A stretch of 64,000 nucleotides of DNA. Origin: Sphingopyxis sp. (GTDB taxonomy: Bacteria > Pseudomonadota > Alphaproteobacteria > Sphingomonadales > Sphingomonadaceae). The notes under the pieces are model-generated. The model made no database searches. It had not been told where the DNA came from and was given only the letters and a program-made list of their open reading frames with translations. A program made the position numbers and the translations under genes. Numbering within the stretch: the first letter of the stretch is position 1; the number at the start of each line of letters is the position of its first letter. The DNA lies in the NCBI GenBank assembly GCA_002733865.1, contig NVXM01000007.1, positions 93,887-157,886 on the forward strand, written 5' to 3'. Positions 1-8,513 of this stretch are shown here, in pieces.

Positions 1-641
1 GAAAATTGTGCGGCGTTGATCCGTTCGCTGGCCTCCATTCTGGCCAATTGCTTTCTTTGTTCGGTCAGACGGCGCTGGCTCTGGTCGAGCGACGCGATCG
101 CCCGTGCAGCTTGCTGCCGCAACTGCTCTCCCTGCCGGACTTCGTCGCGCAGACTGGCAGTCCGCCGTTCGATTTCCGGCATCACGGCCGACAGGATCGA
201 ACGCATATAGATAAGCTCATCGAGCGAACGCGGCTCGACCAGTGCGAGAGCGGTCGGCTTGCGGGTCATCATCTGCAGCGCCGCGGTCAGCCGGATCATC
301 GGCCCCTGTTTTTCCGCCAGCCGCTCTCTTTGACGCCGTTGCAACTGGCTGACGATAGCGATGCGAGTCCGGGCGGCCTTGATATCGGCTTCTGCTGCCT
401 GGATGCGGGCCGCAAGTGCCGCTGCTTCGCTGGCGATCCGGTCGGCATCATTGTTTGCCGCTTCTGCCTGCCGCCGCAGGGCCAGGCTGCGCTGACGGGC
501 CCGTTCGGATTGTTCACGCGCCGTAATCAGGCTGCGCTTCTGTTCTGCCAGCGTTGGTCCAGTGGTCTGCGCAGAGAGCAATGCGGTCCCGGCGATCGTC
601 AAACCGAAAGCCGTAATCAGCGCAAGAACAGAGCGAACCAT
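1..641 (-). CDS. EnvC-like murein hydrolase activator / M23-family protein, N-terminal part (runs off the window)
   Basis: Reading from an ATG at 641 on the minus strand gives an open frame of 213 codons that continues past base 1. It begins with a hydrophobic signal segment (about residues 4-24, ending SAQTTGP) and then a long, Arg/Gln/Glu/Ala-rich region with the heptad look of a coiled coil. That is the usual front half of EnvC-type factors that activate amidases at the septum; the C-terminal LytM/M23 domain would lie outside the window, so the assignment is inferred. A purine-rich GGGAGGGG ribosome site sits just ahead of the ATG. It is downstream of rlmH with a gap of only 5 bases, an arrangement I associate with alphaproteobacteria. 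Confidence 0.7.
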   Translation of the reverse strand, partial: MVRSVLALITAFGLTIAGTALLSAQTTGPTLAEQKRSLITAREQSERARQRSLALRRQAEAANNDADRIASEAAALAARIQAAEADIKAARTRIAIVSQLQRRQRERLAEKQGPMIRLTAALQMMTRKPTALALVEPRSLDELIYMRSILSAVMPEIERRTASLRDEVRQGEQLRQQAARAIASLDQSQRRLTEQRKQLARMEASERINAAQF

Positions 642-646
642 GAAGC

Positions 647-1069
647 TCACCCCTCCCTGTGATAGGGATGGCCAGCGATGATCGATGTCGCGCGGAACAA
701 TTGCTCCGCCAGCATCGCCCGCGCCATCATGTGCGGCCAGGTCGCCTTGCCGAATGAAAAGAAATGGTCGGCGCTTGCCCGCTCTTCGGCGCTGAGGCCA
801 TCCGCAGCGCCGATCAGGAAACGCGCTTCACGCGCACCATTGTCGCGCCAGTTCGACAGCAATTTGGCAAATTTTCTCGATGTCCAGTTTTCGCCCGCTT
901 CGTCCATCGCGATTATCTTGGTCACACCTTGCAGTTTGGGTGATTTGCCGCCCTGATCCGGGAGTTCGCTGATCTTTACGTCCCAGCCTATCCGCTTGAT
1001 ATAGCGGTCAACCAGCTCCGCTTCCGGACTGCGGCCGATTTTGCCGCGGGCGACGATATGCAGTCTCAT
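647..1069 (-). CDS. rlmH: 23S rRNA (pseudouridine1915-N3)-methyltransferase RlmH
   Basis: The 140-aa product has the full SPOUT-family RlmH form. It starts MRLHIVARGKIG, carries the SAM-binding knot loop FLIGAADGLS at residues 84-93 and ends with the diagnostic HPYHREG at 134-140. RlmH methylates pseudouridine 1915 of 23S rRNA in assembled 70S ribosomes as a homodimer. The length is slightly less than the E. coli enzyme. It lies 12 bases after rsfS and just before the EnvC-like gene, so the three are probably co-transcribed with nadD and proA on the minus strand. Confidence 0.95.
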   Translation of the reverse strand: MRLHIVARGKIGRSPEAELVDRYIKRIGWDVKISELPDQGGKSPKLQGVTKIIAMDEAGENWTSRKFAKLLSNWRDNGAREARFLIGAADGLSAEERASADHFFSFGKATWPHMMARAMLAEQLFRATSIIAGHPYHREG

Positions 1070-1081
1070 CGCCCGGCGATA

Positions 1082-1489
1082 TCAGGCTTCGACGACTTCC
1101 GGCGCTTCGCCTTCCTCGTCGACCGCCCACATCCGTTCCAGATTATAGAAGCTGCGCACTTCCGGCCGGAACAGGTGCACGATCACATCGCCAGCATCGA
1201 TCAGCACCCAGTCGGCATTGGCCAGGCCTTCAACGCGAGCGGTGCCACCCGACTGCTTGACCCGTTCGGCCAGTTTCTGCGCGATACCCGCGACCTGCCT
1301 GGTCGAACGCCCCTCGGCGATCACCATATGGTCTGCAATATTGCTCTTGCCTGCCAGCGGAATCGAAACGACGTCCTGCGCCTGATCATCGTCGAGCGAT
1401 TTCATGATCAGCGCGTGGAGTGCGTCAGATTCGGCCTTTCCTTCCTCAGAAGTGGCAGATTTCAAGACTTTTTCCTTCGGTTTCGTCAA
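1082..1489 (-). CDS. rsfS: Ribosomal silencing factor RsfS
   Basis: The 135-aa protein matches the RsfS/DUF143 family. The core DWVLIDAGDVIVHLF at residues 93-107 and FYNLERMW at 114-121 are the family signature. RsfS binds uL14 on the 50S subunit and blocks subunit joining during starvation. The first 20 or so residues are charged and variable, so a slightly later start is possible, although the ATG chosen gives a normal length. The gene sits between nadD and rlmH, the common bacterial order, with 8 bases between it and the nadD stop. Confidence 0.93.
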   Translation of the reverse strand: MTKPKEKVLKSATSEEGKAESDALHALIMKSLDDDQAQDVVSIPLAGKSNIADHMVIAEGRSTRQVAGIAQKLAERVKQSGGTARVEGLANADWVLIDAGDVIVHLFRPEVRSFYNLERMWAVDEEGEAPEVVEA

Positions 1490-1497
1490 CGTATATC

Positions 1498-2139
1498 CTA
1501 ATCTTCTGGGCCGATCAGCCGACGGGTCACCGCGTCTCGAACGCGGCGATCATCATATTGCTGATGCCAATGGGGCCGAGCCATCCGGATCGCGGTGGCT
1601 GAGCGAGGGTCGGGACGATAGCGCAAGAATGTCAGCGCCGGCGTACTCCAGTTGGTCCAGTTACCACGCTGGCTCGCGGGGTGGACGAAGCGCCGAAGCC
1701 AGGCCATTGCGGGAGCCGCAAAAGCATCGTCATCATAGCCCGGTCTCGAAATAACTGCAATCGGCAATAATCGGGCTATTTTTCGCCAGTCTTTCCAGCG
1801 GTGAAATTGTGCCAGATTGTCAGCCCCCATGATCCAGACAAATTGCCGTTTCGGGTAACGCCTCACCAGCTCGCGCAAGCTGTCATAGGTGTAGCGAGTG
1901 CCGAATTCCTGTTCGATCGCCGTCGGCTGGATCTTGCTGCGGCGCGCCATTTTCCGGGCGGACGCCAGACGGGCATGCAAGGTCGCCATATCTTTGGCGC
2001 CTTCTTTCAGCGGATTACCCGGCGATACCAGCCACCAGAATTCATCCAGATTGAGCTGCTCCATCGCGAACAGGCTGATCGATCGATGCGCGCCATGCGC
2101 CGGATTAAACGATCCGCCCAGCAGGCCGGTGGTTTTCAC
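1498..2139 (-). CDS. nadD: Nicotinate-nucleotide adenylyltransferase NadD
   Basis: The 213-aa protein belongs to the nucleotidyltransferase superfamily. It opens with GLLGGSFNPAHGAH, where HGAH at residues 15-18 is the HxGH-type active-site motif; the third position is Ala instead of the usual Gly. IMGADNLAQFHRWKDW in the middle and SATAIR near the end (the second nucleotide-binding motif) confirm NadD. It makes deamido-NAD from nicotinate mononucleotide and ATP. It lies 10 bases after proA and just before rsfS. Confidence 0.93.
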   Translation of the reverse strand: MKTTGLLGGSFNPAHGAHRSISLFAMEQLNLDEFWWLVSPGNPLKEGAKDMATLHARLASARKMARRSKIQPTAIEQEFGTRYTYDSLRELVRRYPKRQFVWIMGADNLAQFHRWKDWRKIARLLPIAVISRPGYDDDAFAAPAMAWLRRFVHPASQRGNWTNWSTPALTFLRYRPDPRSATAIRMARPHWHQQYDDRRVRDAVTRRLIGPED

Positions 2140-2149
2140 GGATTCCCGC

Positions 2150-3403
2150 TCAAGGGCGTGTTTGTCCGGTTCCGCGCACCACCCATTTATAGGTCGTCAA
2201 TCCTTCGAGAGCGACGGGGCCGCGTGCGTGGAGACGCCCGGTGGAGATACCGATTTCTGCGCCGAGTCCGAATTGTCCGCCATCGGCAAACTGGCTGGAG
2301 GCATTGTGCATCACAATCGCGCTGTCGGCGCGCAGAATGAACCGTTCCGCCATCTCCGAATCTTCGGTGACAATGACATCTGTATGATGTGAGCCATGGC
2401 TAGCGATATGCGCAAGCGCCTCATCGGCGCCATTCACCATCTTCACGGACAAAATCGGGGCAAGATATTCGGTATCCCAGTCGGCCGCTTCAGCAGAAAC
2501 GATGCGCTCGTCGAGCTCAAGCACCGAATCATCGCCGCGCACTTCGCAGCCGGCCTCCAGCAACGCACGAACGAGAGGGCCAGGCGCAGGATAGTCCTGA
2601 TCGATCAGCAAGGTCTCCATTGCGCCGCAGATCCCGGTCCGGCGCATTTTGGCGTTGACCGCGATTGCCAGAGCCTTTTCCGGATCGGCATCCTTGGCGA
2701 TATAGGTGTGACAAATGCCGTCGAGATGCGCCAGCACCGGTACTCGCGCTTCGTCCTGCACCCGCTTGACCAGAGACTTGCCGCCGCGCGGAATGATGAT
2801 ATCGATCAGCCCGCTAGCCTTCAGCATCGCCCCGACCGCAGCACGGTCAGTGGTCTGGACCAGCTGGATAGCGTCCGCAGGCAATCCCGCTTCGACCACC
2901 CCGGCAACCATCGCGTCGTAGATCGCGCCGTTGCTCTGAATCGCTTCCGATCCGCCGCGCAGGATCACCGCGTTGCCCGACCGCAGCGCCAGGGCAGCGG
3001 CGTCGGCGGTAACATTGGGCCGGCTTTCATAGATGATGCCGATGACGCCGAGCGGCACCCTTATCCGTTCCATGACCAGGCCGTTCGGACGTTCGGTGCG
3101 GTCGATCAATTGGCCAACCGGATCGGGAAGGACCGCGACATCATCAACCGCAGAGGCAATGGATTCCAGTCGATCGGCATCAATCATCAGCCGGTCGAGC
3201 ATCGAATCGCTGAGCCCGCGTTCGCGCGCACTGTCCATGTCGCGCTGGTTGGCGGCGATGATCGTGTCCTGGCTGGCGCGCAGGTGGCGTGCGGCAGCGG
3301 TCAGAGCGGCGGACTTTTGCGAATCGCTGACGCCGGTCAGTCGGGAAAAGGCAGAGCGCGCGTTGCGCCCCATGTCGTTAATTAGTTTTGCAGAATCTGT
3401 CAT
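2150..3403 (-). CDS. proA: Glutamate-5-semialdehyde dehydrogenase ProA
   Basis: The 417-aa protein is a standard-length gamma-glutamyl phosphate reductase of the aldehyde dehydrogenase superfamily, the second step of proline synthesis. The catalytic cysteine is C259 in RRTGICGAME, and the region IPRGGKSLVKRV and the ending GRLHARGPVALEGLTTYK are ProA signatures. The ATG start at 3403 is followed by a normal N-terminus. It is the first gene of the minus-strand run proA-nadD-rsfS-rlmH and is divergent from the M23 peptidase gene. Confidence 0.96.
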   Translation of the reverse strand: MTDSAKLINDMGRNARSAFSRLTGVSDSQKSAALTAAARHLRASQDTIIAANQRDMDSARERGLSDSMLDRLMIDADRLESIASAVDDVAVLPDPVGQLIDRTERPNGLVMERIRVPLGVIGIIYESRPNVTADAAALALRSGNAVILRGGSEAIQSNGAIYDAMVAGVVEAGLPADAIQLVQTTDRAAVGAMLKASGLIDIIIPRGGKSLVKRVQDEARVPVLAHLDGICHTYIAKDADPEKALAIAVNAKMRRTGICGAMETLLIDQDYPAPGPLVRALLEAGCEVRGDDSVLELDERIVSAEAADWDTEYLAPILSVKMVNGADEALAHIASHGSHHTDVIVTEDSEMAERFILRADSAIVMHNASSQFADGGQFGLGAEIGISTGRLHARGPVALEGLTTYKWVVRGTGQTRP

Positions 3404-3637
3404 AGGCGGCTGCTAGCATGGCTGCGGCACCAATTTAACCCATAATCTCGCGATCTCTTGGCTGGAAATTGCAGCCCTTTAAGCCGCCGCAACGCCAAAA
3501 TGCGCAACGAGTTCAATCGCACGGAGCAACTCACCGCACGACTCGTTCGACTCGTCACGAGTCACCCGTTTGCGATTCGCTTGGCGAGGTCCCCTCTGCT
3601 ACCGGGTTTCGGGGATTACGAACTACAACGGCGGGTC

Positions 3638-4822
3638 ATGCACAAAAACAATACCAGACAAGGGCTAAAAGCCCGGCTGGACCATATGTTTACCGATCGC
3701 GAATTCTTCATGCGATCGCACGGACAGGTCCGTTTTCTAACCATATCGGCGACATTGCAAAAACGCGTGTTTTACTCGGCCGTAGCGGCGCTGGCAATAT
3801 GGCTGGTGATCACATTGGCGATGATGGTCAACCAGTTTACCGTCAGTGGAGAGCGCACCGCGCTCGCCCAGAAAGAGGCGGAACTCAACAGCGCCGAAAG
3901 CCGCGTCACGAGCTACAAGGCTTCGATTGAAGACGTCGCCGCGGATCTGAAACAGCGTCAGGATGTGCTCGACCAGATGACCGAGCAGTTTATCGGTGAG
4001 CAACCGGCCTTGGACGACGAGAAGCAGAGCGAAGAAAAATTATCGGAAAACACACGCAAGATTAGCGCCGCCTTTCCTGAAGCGGCTCATCTCGCGAAAC
4101 TCGAAGCGCGGCAGATCCGTTTTGCCCAGCGCCTCACCAAGGCGGCCATGCAACGCACCGAACAAGCGGCGGAAGCGATCCGCAAATTCGGCCTGAATCC
4201 AGAAAAGCTGAGCAAAAGCTCTACCGATGCCATGGGCGGCCCGTTGATCCCTATCTTCAAGGACAAGAGCCAAAAGCTCCACCCTACGTTCGAACGGCTT
4301 AACCTGGCGCTGCAGCGCATGGATTCGCTCGAACGGACGTTGATTGCGATCCCGTCCGGCAAACCGTCCAGCACCGGCATGATTTCGAGCAGCTTCGGCT
4401 ATCGCCGCGACCCGTTCACCGGCGGCGGTGCCATGCACAGCGGCATCGATTTCAAGGGACCGCTGGGCCAGCCGATTCTCGCAGCAGCCGGCGGCAAGGT
4501 GACGCATGCGGGATGGAAATCCGGCTATGGCAAATGCGTCGAAATCACACATGGCAACGGATTGATGACGCGATACGCGCATCTTTCCCGGATCGGCGTG
4601 ACCAGGGGGCAAAAAATCGAACAGGGCATACAATTGGGAGCGATGGGCAGTACCGGTCGCTCGACGGGCACGCATTTGCATTTCGAAGTGCGGCTCAACG
4701 GACGCGCCATCAACCCCCGGCCATTTTTGGAGGCGAACACAGATGTTCTCAAGATCAAAGCCATCGCGCGACAACGTGCCAAATCACCAAATCGCACCGA
4801 GTCAGGCACCGACCGTGGCTAG
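3638..4822 (+). CDS. Membrane-anchored M23 family metallopeptidase (LmdC-like, bactofilin partner)
   Basis: The 394-aa product has a cytoplasmic N-terminal part, one transmembrane segment at about residues 44-63, a coiled coil (about 70-140) and a C-terminal LytM/M23 domain. Zinc-site residues are visible: H267 and D271 in HSGIDF, and the HLH pair at 346-348 in HLHFEV, so the enzyme should be an active murein endopeptidase. The start is uncertain: the frame is open up to a TTG at 3458, with another ATG at 3500. I chose the ATG at 3638 because MHKNNTRQGLKARLDH looks like a natural start and GGCGGG precedes it. The gene overlaps the bactofilin gene by 80 bases, which suggests joint work on cell shape. 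Confidence 0.88.
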   Translation: MHKNNTRQGLKARLDHMFTDREFFMRSHGQVRFLTISATLQKRVFYSAVAALAIWLVITLAMMVNQFTVSGERTALAQKEAELNSAESRVTSYKASIEDVAADLKQRQDVLDQMTEQFIGEQPALDDEKQSEEKLSENTRKISAAFPEAAHLAKLEARQIRFAQRLTKAAMQRTEQAAEAIRKFGLNPEKLSKSSTDAMGGPLIPIFKDKSQKLHPTFERLNLALQRMDSLERTLIAIPSGKPSSTGMISSSFGYRRDPFTGGGAMHSGIDFKGPLGQPILAAAGGKVTHAGWKSGYGKCVEITHGNGLMTRYAHLSRIGVTRGQKIEQGIQLGAMGSTGRSTGTHLHFEVRLNGRAINPRPFLEANTDVLKIKAIARQRAKSPNRTESGTDRG

Positions 4823-5237
4823 AAGCAGCGGCACAAGCGGATCCAGTTTCTCGATCATCGGTGACGGCATTGTCATCACCGGAAATATCGAATCGAAAGT
4901 CGATCTGCATATCGACGGCGAAGTGATCGGTGACGTCAAATGCCTATCCCTGGTGCAGGGGCCATCGAGCAAGATCAAGGGCGCGATCGTCGCCCAGAAT
5001 GCCAGCCTGTCGGGCTCGGTCGAAGGCTCGATCGATGCTGGCGACCTCGCCATCGCGTCAACCGCTCGCATCGGCGGCGACGTCACCTATGAAAATGTGA
5101 CGATCGAGCAAGGCGGCCATGTCGACGGCAAGTTCAAGCACCGCAGCAACAAGTCGCCCAATCTCGCCAAATCCACCGTCAACATGAATGATATGGCGAT
5201 TCCGCTGGAGCTGAAGGCCGACGATCAGGCGGCCTGA
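4743..5237 (+). CDS. Bactofilin family cytoskeletal protein
   Basis: The 164-aa protein has a disordered N-terminus (about residues 1-33), a right-handed beta-helix core of short Gly/Ile/Val-rich repeats (about 34-130: GDGIVITGNIESKVDLHIDG and following) and a short polar tail. This is the bactofilin (BacA/CcmA) layout. Bactofilins polymerise without nucleotide and position cell-wall enzymes at the membrane. The ATG lies 80 bases inside the end of the M23 peptidase gene in another frame, so translation is probably coupled. Symbols such as bacA or ccmA are not assigned because paralogues differ. Confidence 0.92.
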   Translation: MFSRSKPSRDNVPNHQIAPSQAPTVARSSGTSGSSFSIIGDGIVITGNIESKVDLHIDGEVIGDVKCLSLVQGPSSKIKGAIVAQNASLSGSVEGSIDAGDLAIASTARIGGDVTYENVTIEQGGHVDGKFKHRSNKSPNLAKSTVNMNDMAIPLELKADDQAA

Positions 5238-5267
5238 TTGCGCATCTGGGATTGACTGTGCGGCTCC

Positions 5268-6776
5268 CTAATTGCGAGGTGCTTGCCGCCGATAGCTGAG
5301 CGCTTCCGCCACATGCAGGCGACCGACAATATTCGCGCCAGCAAGGTCGGCAATCGTGCGCGACACTCTCAGAACCCGTGTATAACCGCGTGCGGACAGC
5401 CGCATCGCTTCGGCAGCCTGCGCCAGCAATTTCCGTCCCGGCTCGTCCGGCGTGGCATATTTTTCCAGCGCATCGCCGTCAATTTCAGTGTTGGTCCGCA
5501 TGTTCAGATCGGCATAACGCTGATTCTGGATCAACCGCGCTGCTGCGACCCGCGCCGCCACCGCCTCTGACCCCTCGCTCGGCGGCGGCATGGTCAGGTC
5601 GGCGGCGGACAAGGCATCCACCTCGATATGCAGATCAATCCGGTCGAGCAGTGGTCCCGACACCTTCGCCTGATAATCGGTCGCACAGCGTGGGGCCCGC
5701 GAACAGGCCAGCGCCGGATCGCCCAAATGGCCACAGCGGCAAGGGTTCATCGCCGCAATCATCTGCACCCGCGCCGGAAATGTGACATGGGCATTAGCTC
5801 TGGCCACGCTGACCTCTCCGGTTTCGAGCGGCTGCCGGAGCGAATCGAGCACCGCCCGCTGGAACTCCGGCAGTTCATCCAGAAACAATACACCGAGATG
5901 CGCCATGCTGACTTCACCGGGACGCACTTTCAGCCCACCGCCGACCAGCGCCGCCATCGAGGCGCTGTGATGCGGTGCGCGAAATGGTCGCTGGCGTGAC
6001 ATCTGACCGCCTTCCAGCGTGCCGGCCACCGATGCAACCATCGACACTTCCAGGGCTTCCGCTGGCGACAGGGGCGGCAAAATCCCGGGCAAACAGGAGG
6101 CGAGCAGCGACTTTCCCGATCCGGGCGGCCCGTTCATCAGCAGATTATGTCCGCCGGCTGCAGCGATCTCCAGCGCCCGTTTCGCCGTTTCCTGCCCCTT
6201 CACATCCTTCAGATCGGGTCCATAATCGGGTTCGGGCACTGCGCCCGTTTCAGGCGGCGTCAGGATCGACTGGCCCTTGAAATGGTTGAGCAGCGCCAGC
6301 AGATCTGCCGGTGCCAATATCTCGACATCGCCGGCCCAAGCGGCTTCCGAACCCTGCAGCGCAGGACAGATCAAACCAAGATTCTTGCCCGATGCATGCA
6401 GCGCGGCCAGCAATACGCCGGGCGTCACCGCCAGTCGCCCATCCAGCGACAATTCGCCGACCACGATATAGCTGGCCAGCGTTTCGGCATCGATAATGCC
6501 CATCGCGCCGAGCAATGCCAGTGCGATAGGCAAGTCGTAATGCGAGCCCGCCTTCGGCAGATCGGCTGGCGACAAATTGACCGTTATCCGTTTTGGCGGC
6601 AGCGAAAGTCCCATGGCTGCAATCGCTGCGCGGACCCGTTCGCGGCTCTCTGCCACCGCCTTGTCCGGCAAGCCAACCACGTTGAATGCAGGCAATCCCG
6701 GTGCAACCTGACATTGCACCTCGACACCGCGCGCCTCCAGTCCGAGATAGGCCACCGTCTGAACCAGCGCTACCAT
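5268..6776 (-). CDS. comM: YifB/ComM family Mg-chelatase-like AAA+ ATPase
   Basis: The 502-aa protein starts MVALVQTVAYLGLEARGVEV, as YifB/ComM proteins do, after an N-terminal ChlI domain (to about residue 165). The AAA+ core has Walker A GPPGSGKS at 216-223 and Walker B VLFLDE at 296-301, and a C-terminal Mg-chelatase lid follows. ComM is a hexameric helicase that promotes branch migration during natural transformation in some Gram-negatives. The frame is open upstream to 6866, but the internal ATG at 6776 matches the family start. It is convergent with the bactofilin gene (30 bases apart). Confidence 0.92.
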   Translation of the reverse strand: MVALVQTVAYLGLEARGVEVQCQVAPGLPAFNVVGLPDKAVAESRERVRAAIAAMGLSLPPKRITVNLSPADLPKAGSHYDLPIALALLGAMGIIDAETLASYIVVGELSLDGRLAVTPGVLLAALHASGKNLGLICPALQGSEAAWAGDVEILAPADLLALLNHFKGQSILTPPETGAVPEPDYGPDLKDVKGQETAKRALEIAAAGGHNLLMNGPPGSGKSLLASCLPGILPPLSPAEALEVSMVASVAGTLEGGQMSRQRPFRAPHHSASMAALVGGGLKVRPGEVSMAHLGVLFLDELPEFQRAVLDSLRQPLETGEVSVARANAHVTFPARVQMIAAMNPCRCGHLGDPALACSRAPRCATDYQAKVSGPLLDRIDLHIEVDALSAADLTMPPPSEGSEAVAARVAAARLIQNQRYADLNMRTNTEIDGDALEKYATPDEPGRKLLAQAAEAMRLSARGYTRVLRVSRTIADLAGANIVGRLHVAEALSYRRQAPRN

Positions 6777-6953
6777 GATAGCCGCCCCAATTGCATGGCC
6801 AAAACACTGACGGTGACAACAGAATCTGTCGAGCCTCAACCGCATTCTGGCCGTAACCGTCAACAATCGACGGCCTGCTGGCGGCCCGATAGTTAATATC
6901 GGGTAACTTTAGTCCACTACTTCGTCGAAGGCTTAAACCTGCATAACAGGGTC

Positions 6954-7685
6954 ATGAGCAATAATCATCAGACAACCCTGTTACCCACCAGCCTCCCGTC
7001 AAAGAATTTGAATGCGAGTGTGCTGGTCAGTGCTTTGCTGCTTTTTGTTTCACTTCTGGTCCCTACCCAAGCCGCCTTTAGCGCCAGCAGCTACACAGTT
7101 ACAGAGACGGTCGAGATTATTGAATATGATCTGGATGAGCCGCAGGCGCAGGCAACGCCGGCGACTGCGGCTTACGGTCAATATGGTCCGTTTCGCGTGA
7201 TTTCAGCGGACACAGTGGAAATGACCGGTACCGTGGACAGCTATACACCCGCGTTGTTTCAGCAAATGATGAAACATTTCCCTGCGATCAAGCGCATCGA
7301 AATGCTCGATTGCGACGGGTCGGTGGACGAGGATGCCAACCTCCGGCTCGCTAGAATGATCCGCCGGGCCGGGATCAGCACCCATGTCCCCGCTAACGGT
7401 TCGGTGCGCTCCGGTGCGGTTGAGCTATTTCTCGCCGGCGTTACCCGGACGGCCCATCGCAATGCAGAATTCATCGTGCACAGCTGGATGGACGAAAACG
7501 GGCGCCAGGCAAATGACTATCCCGCCAATGATCCGGTCCATGCAGAATATCTCGATTATTATACCGATATGGGCGTGCCCCCCAGCACCGCCAAAGCGTT
7601 TTACACGCTGACCAACAGCGTTCCCTTCTCGGAGCAATTGCGCCTGTCCCGCAACGATATGGCCCGCTTCCAGATGGTACATTAG
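6954..7685 (+). CDS. Exported protein with a ClpP/crotonase-like look (COG3904-like), function unknown
   Basis: The 243-aa product has an N-terminal signal or anchor segment (about residues 20-45, LVSALLLFVSLLVPTQAAFSA). The rest reads like a divergent ClpP-type fold: a strand and Asp-rich turn (IEMLDCDGSVDE), then NGSVRSGAVELFLAGVTRTAH, where a Ser in the RSGA turn would occupy the nucleophile position, then a His-containing stretch (FIVHSWM). The family assignment comes from pattern only and is tentative. It is divergent from comM with a 177-base gap and stands alone. No operon partner suggests its role. Confidence 0.6.
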   Translation: MSNNHQTTLLPTSLPSKNLNASVLVSALLLFVSLLVPTQAAFSASSYTVTETVEIIEYDLDEPQAQATPATAAYGQYGPFRVISADTVEMTGTVDSYTPALFQQMMKHFPAIKRIEMLDCDGSVDEDANLRLARMIRRAGISTHVPANGSVRSGAVELFLAGVTRTAHRNAEFIVHSWMDENGRQANDYPANDPVHAEYLDYYTDMGVPPSTAKAFYTLTNSVPFSEQLRLSRNDMARFQMVH

Positions 7686-7807
7686 TCTGCAAAAATATCG
7701 TTGTCCGTTCACGCTTTATGCATATCCGGGAACGATAATCTCCTCCACGCGCTTTAGTTAACAGAGCAAGCTTGCGGGTCTGCCTGCAAAGCACCAAATG
7801 GAATGAG

Positions 7808-8143
7808 ATGAACGGCAAAATCGATAAAAAGCGTTGGAAATATACGTCCGGGTCCCGCTTCCTGCTCTCGGTGCTCGGCTTTACACTGATTCTGATTTCA
7901 CCGATCATCGGTGCCATCCCCGGGCCGGGCTTCATCATTGTGTTTCCGATCGGCTTGGCACTGGTGCTGCAAAACTCCCGCTGGGCAAAAAAACGATATG
8001 TCGATTTCAAGCGCCGCTTCCCCAATTATGGCAAATGGACCGACTGGGCGATGCGCAGACGACACCACAAGACCCTGCCCGAAGATTTTGAACTGCCGCT
8101 TTTCGGCAAAGTGAAAACCGGCAAACGCGACAAGAAAGTTTAG
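7808..8143 (+). CDS. Small inner-membrane protein, PGPGW family
   Basis: The 111-aa protein has one long hydrophobic stretch (about residues 17-45) that contains the sequence IGAIPGPGF. This fits the putative transmembrane PGPGW family, whose function is unknown. A basic C-terminal half (RRRHHK, KTGKRDKK) should face the cytoplasm. I took the ATG at 7808 over the in-frame start at 7772, which would add residues with no family look. It lies just before the rpmH block. Confidence 0.75.
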   Translation: MNGKIDKKRWKYTSGSRFLLSVLGFTLILISPIIGAIPGPGFIIVFPIGLALVLQNSRWAKKRYVDFKRRFPNYGKWTDWAMRRRHHKTLPEDFELPLFGKVKTGKRDKKV

Positions 8144-8165
8144 GGTCACGACCTGTCGCAAACGC

Positions 8166-8194
8166 TTGACTTTCCGCGCCTGGCTGCCTAATCG
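8166..8194 (+). promoter_or_regulatory. Candidate sigma-70 type promoter for rpmH operon
   Basis: TTGACT at 8166-8171 and TAATCG at 8189-8194 are separated by 17 bases. This is the best promoter-like pair ahead of rpmH. The terminator-like hairpin at 8210 lies between this promoter and the gene. Confidence 0.45.
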
Positions 8195-8209
8195 CAGCGA
8201 CAACGTATC

Positions 8210-8235
8210 GGCCGCAGCTTTTGGCGGCCTTTTTT
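8210..8235 (+). terminator. Terminator-like hairpin in the rpmH leader
   Basis: GGCCGC (8210-8215) pairs perfectly with GCGGCC (8224-8229) around an 8-base loop and is followed directly by six T residues. It could end the transcript of the upstream membrane-protein gene. It also lies 28 bases before the rpmH start codon and after the apparent rpmH promoter, so it could act as a leader attenuator. Confidence 0.65.
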
Positions 8236-8263
8236 ATCGAAATTTTGACGTAGGATATTCGCG

Positions 8264-8398
8264 ATGAAGCGTACATTTCAACCGAGCCGCCTGGTCCGTA
8301 AACGGCGCCATGGATTCCGCGCCCGCAAAGCAACCGTCGGCGGCCGCAAAGTGCTGGCTGCCCGCCGTGCCCGTGGCCGCAAGAAGCTCTCTGCCTAA
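8264..8398 (+). CDS. rpmH: 50S ribosomal protein L34
   Basis: The 44-aa protein has the full L34 sequence pattern: [20 protein letters not shown] at the start, then [20 protein letters not shown] and a KKLSA end. L34 is a very basic protein of the large ribosomal subunit. It is followed by rnpA, yidD and yidC in the order found in most bacteria. The start is fixed by the invariant MKRTFQP. Confidence 0.97.
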   Translation: MKRTFQPSRLVRKRRHGFRARKATVGGRKVLAARRARGRKKLSA

Positions 8399-8415
8399 AA
8401 GCAACCTGTCCGCTC

Positions 8416-8436
8416 GTGCTGCGCCTGCCGCAGCAC
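8416..8436 (+). repeat. Short palindrome between rpmH and rnpA, possibly a decayed repeat element
   Basis: GTGCTGCG (8416-8423) and CGCAGCAC (8429-8436) form a perfect 8-bp stem. The surrounding string resembles the TGAGCCTGTCGAAG core of the element inside sufC, with several substitutions, so it may be a decayed member of that family. It accounts for part of the unusually long rpmH-rnpA gap. Confidence 0.4.
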
Positions 8437-8513
8437 CGCTATCGCCGGATCCCTTGGACGAGAAGCAGACTTCGTCTGATTCGGGGCGCACCGCTGCCAG
8501 TCATTCCATAGAA

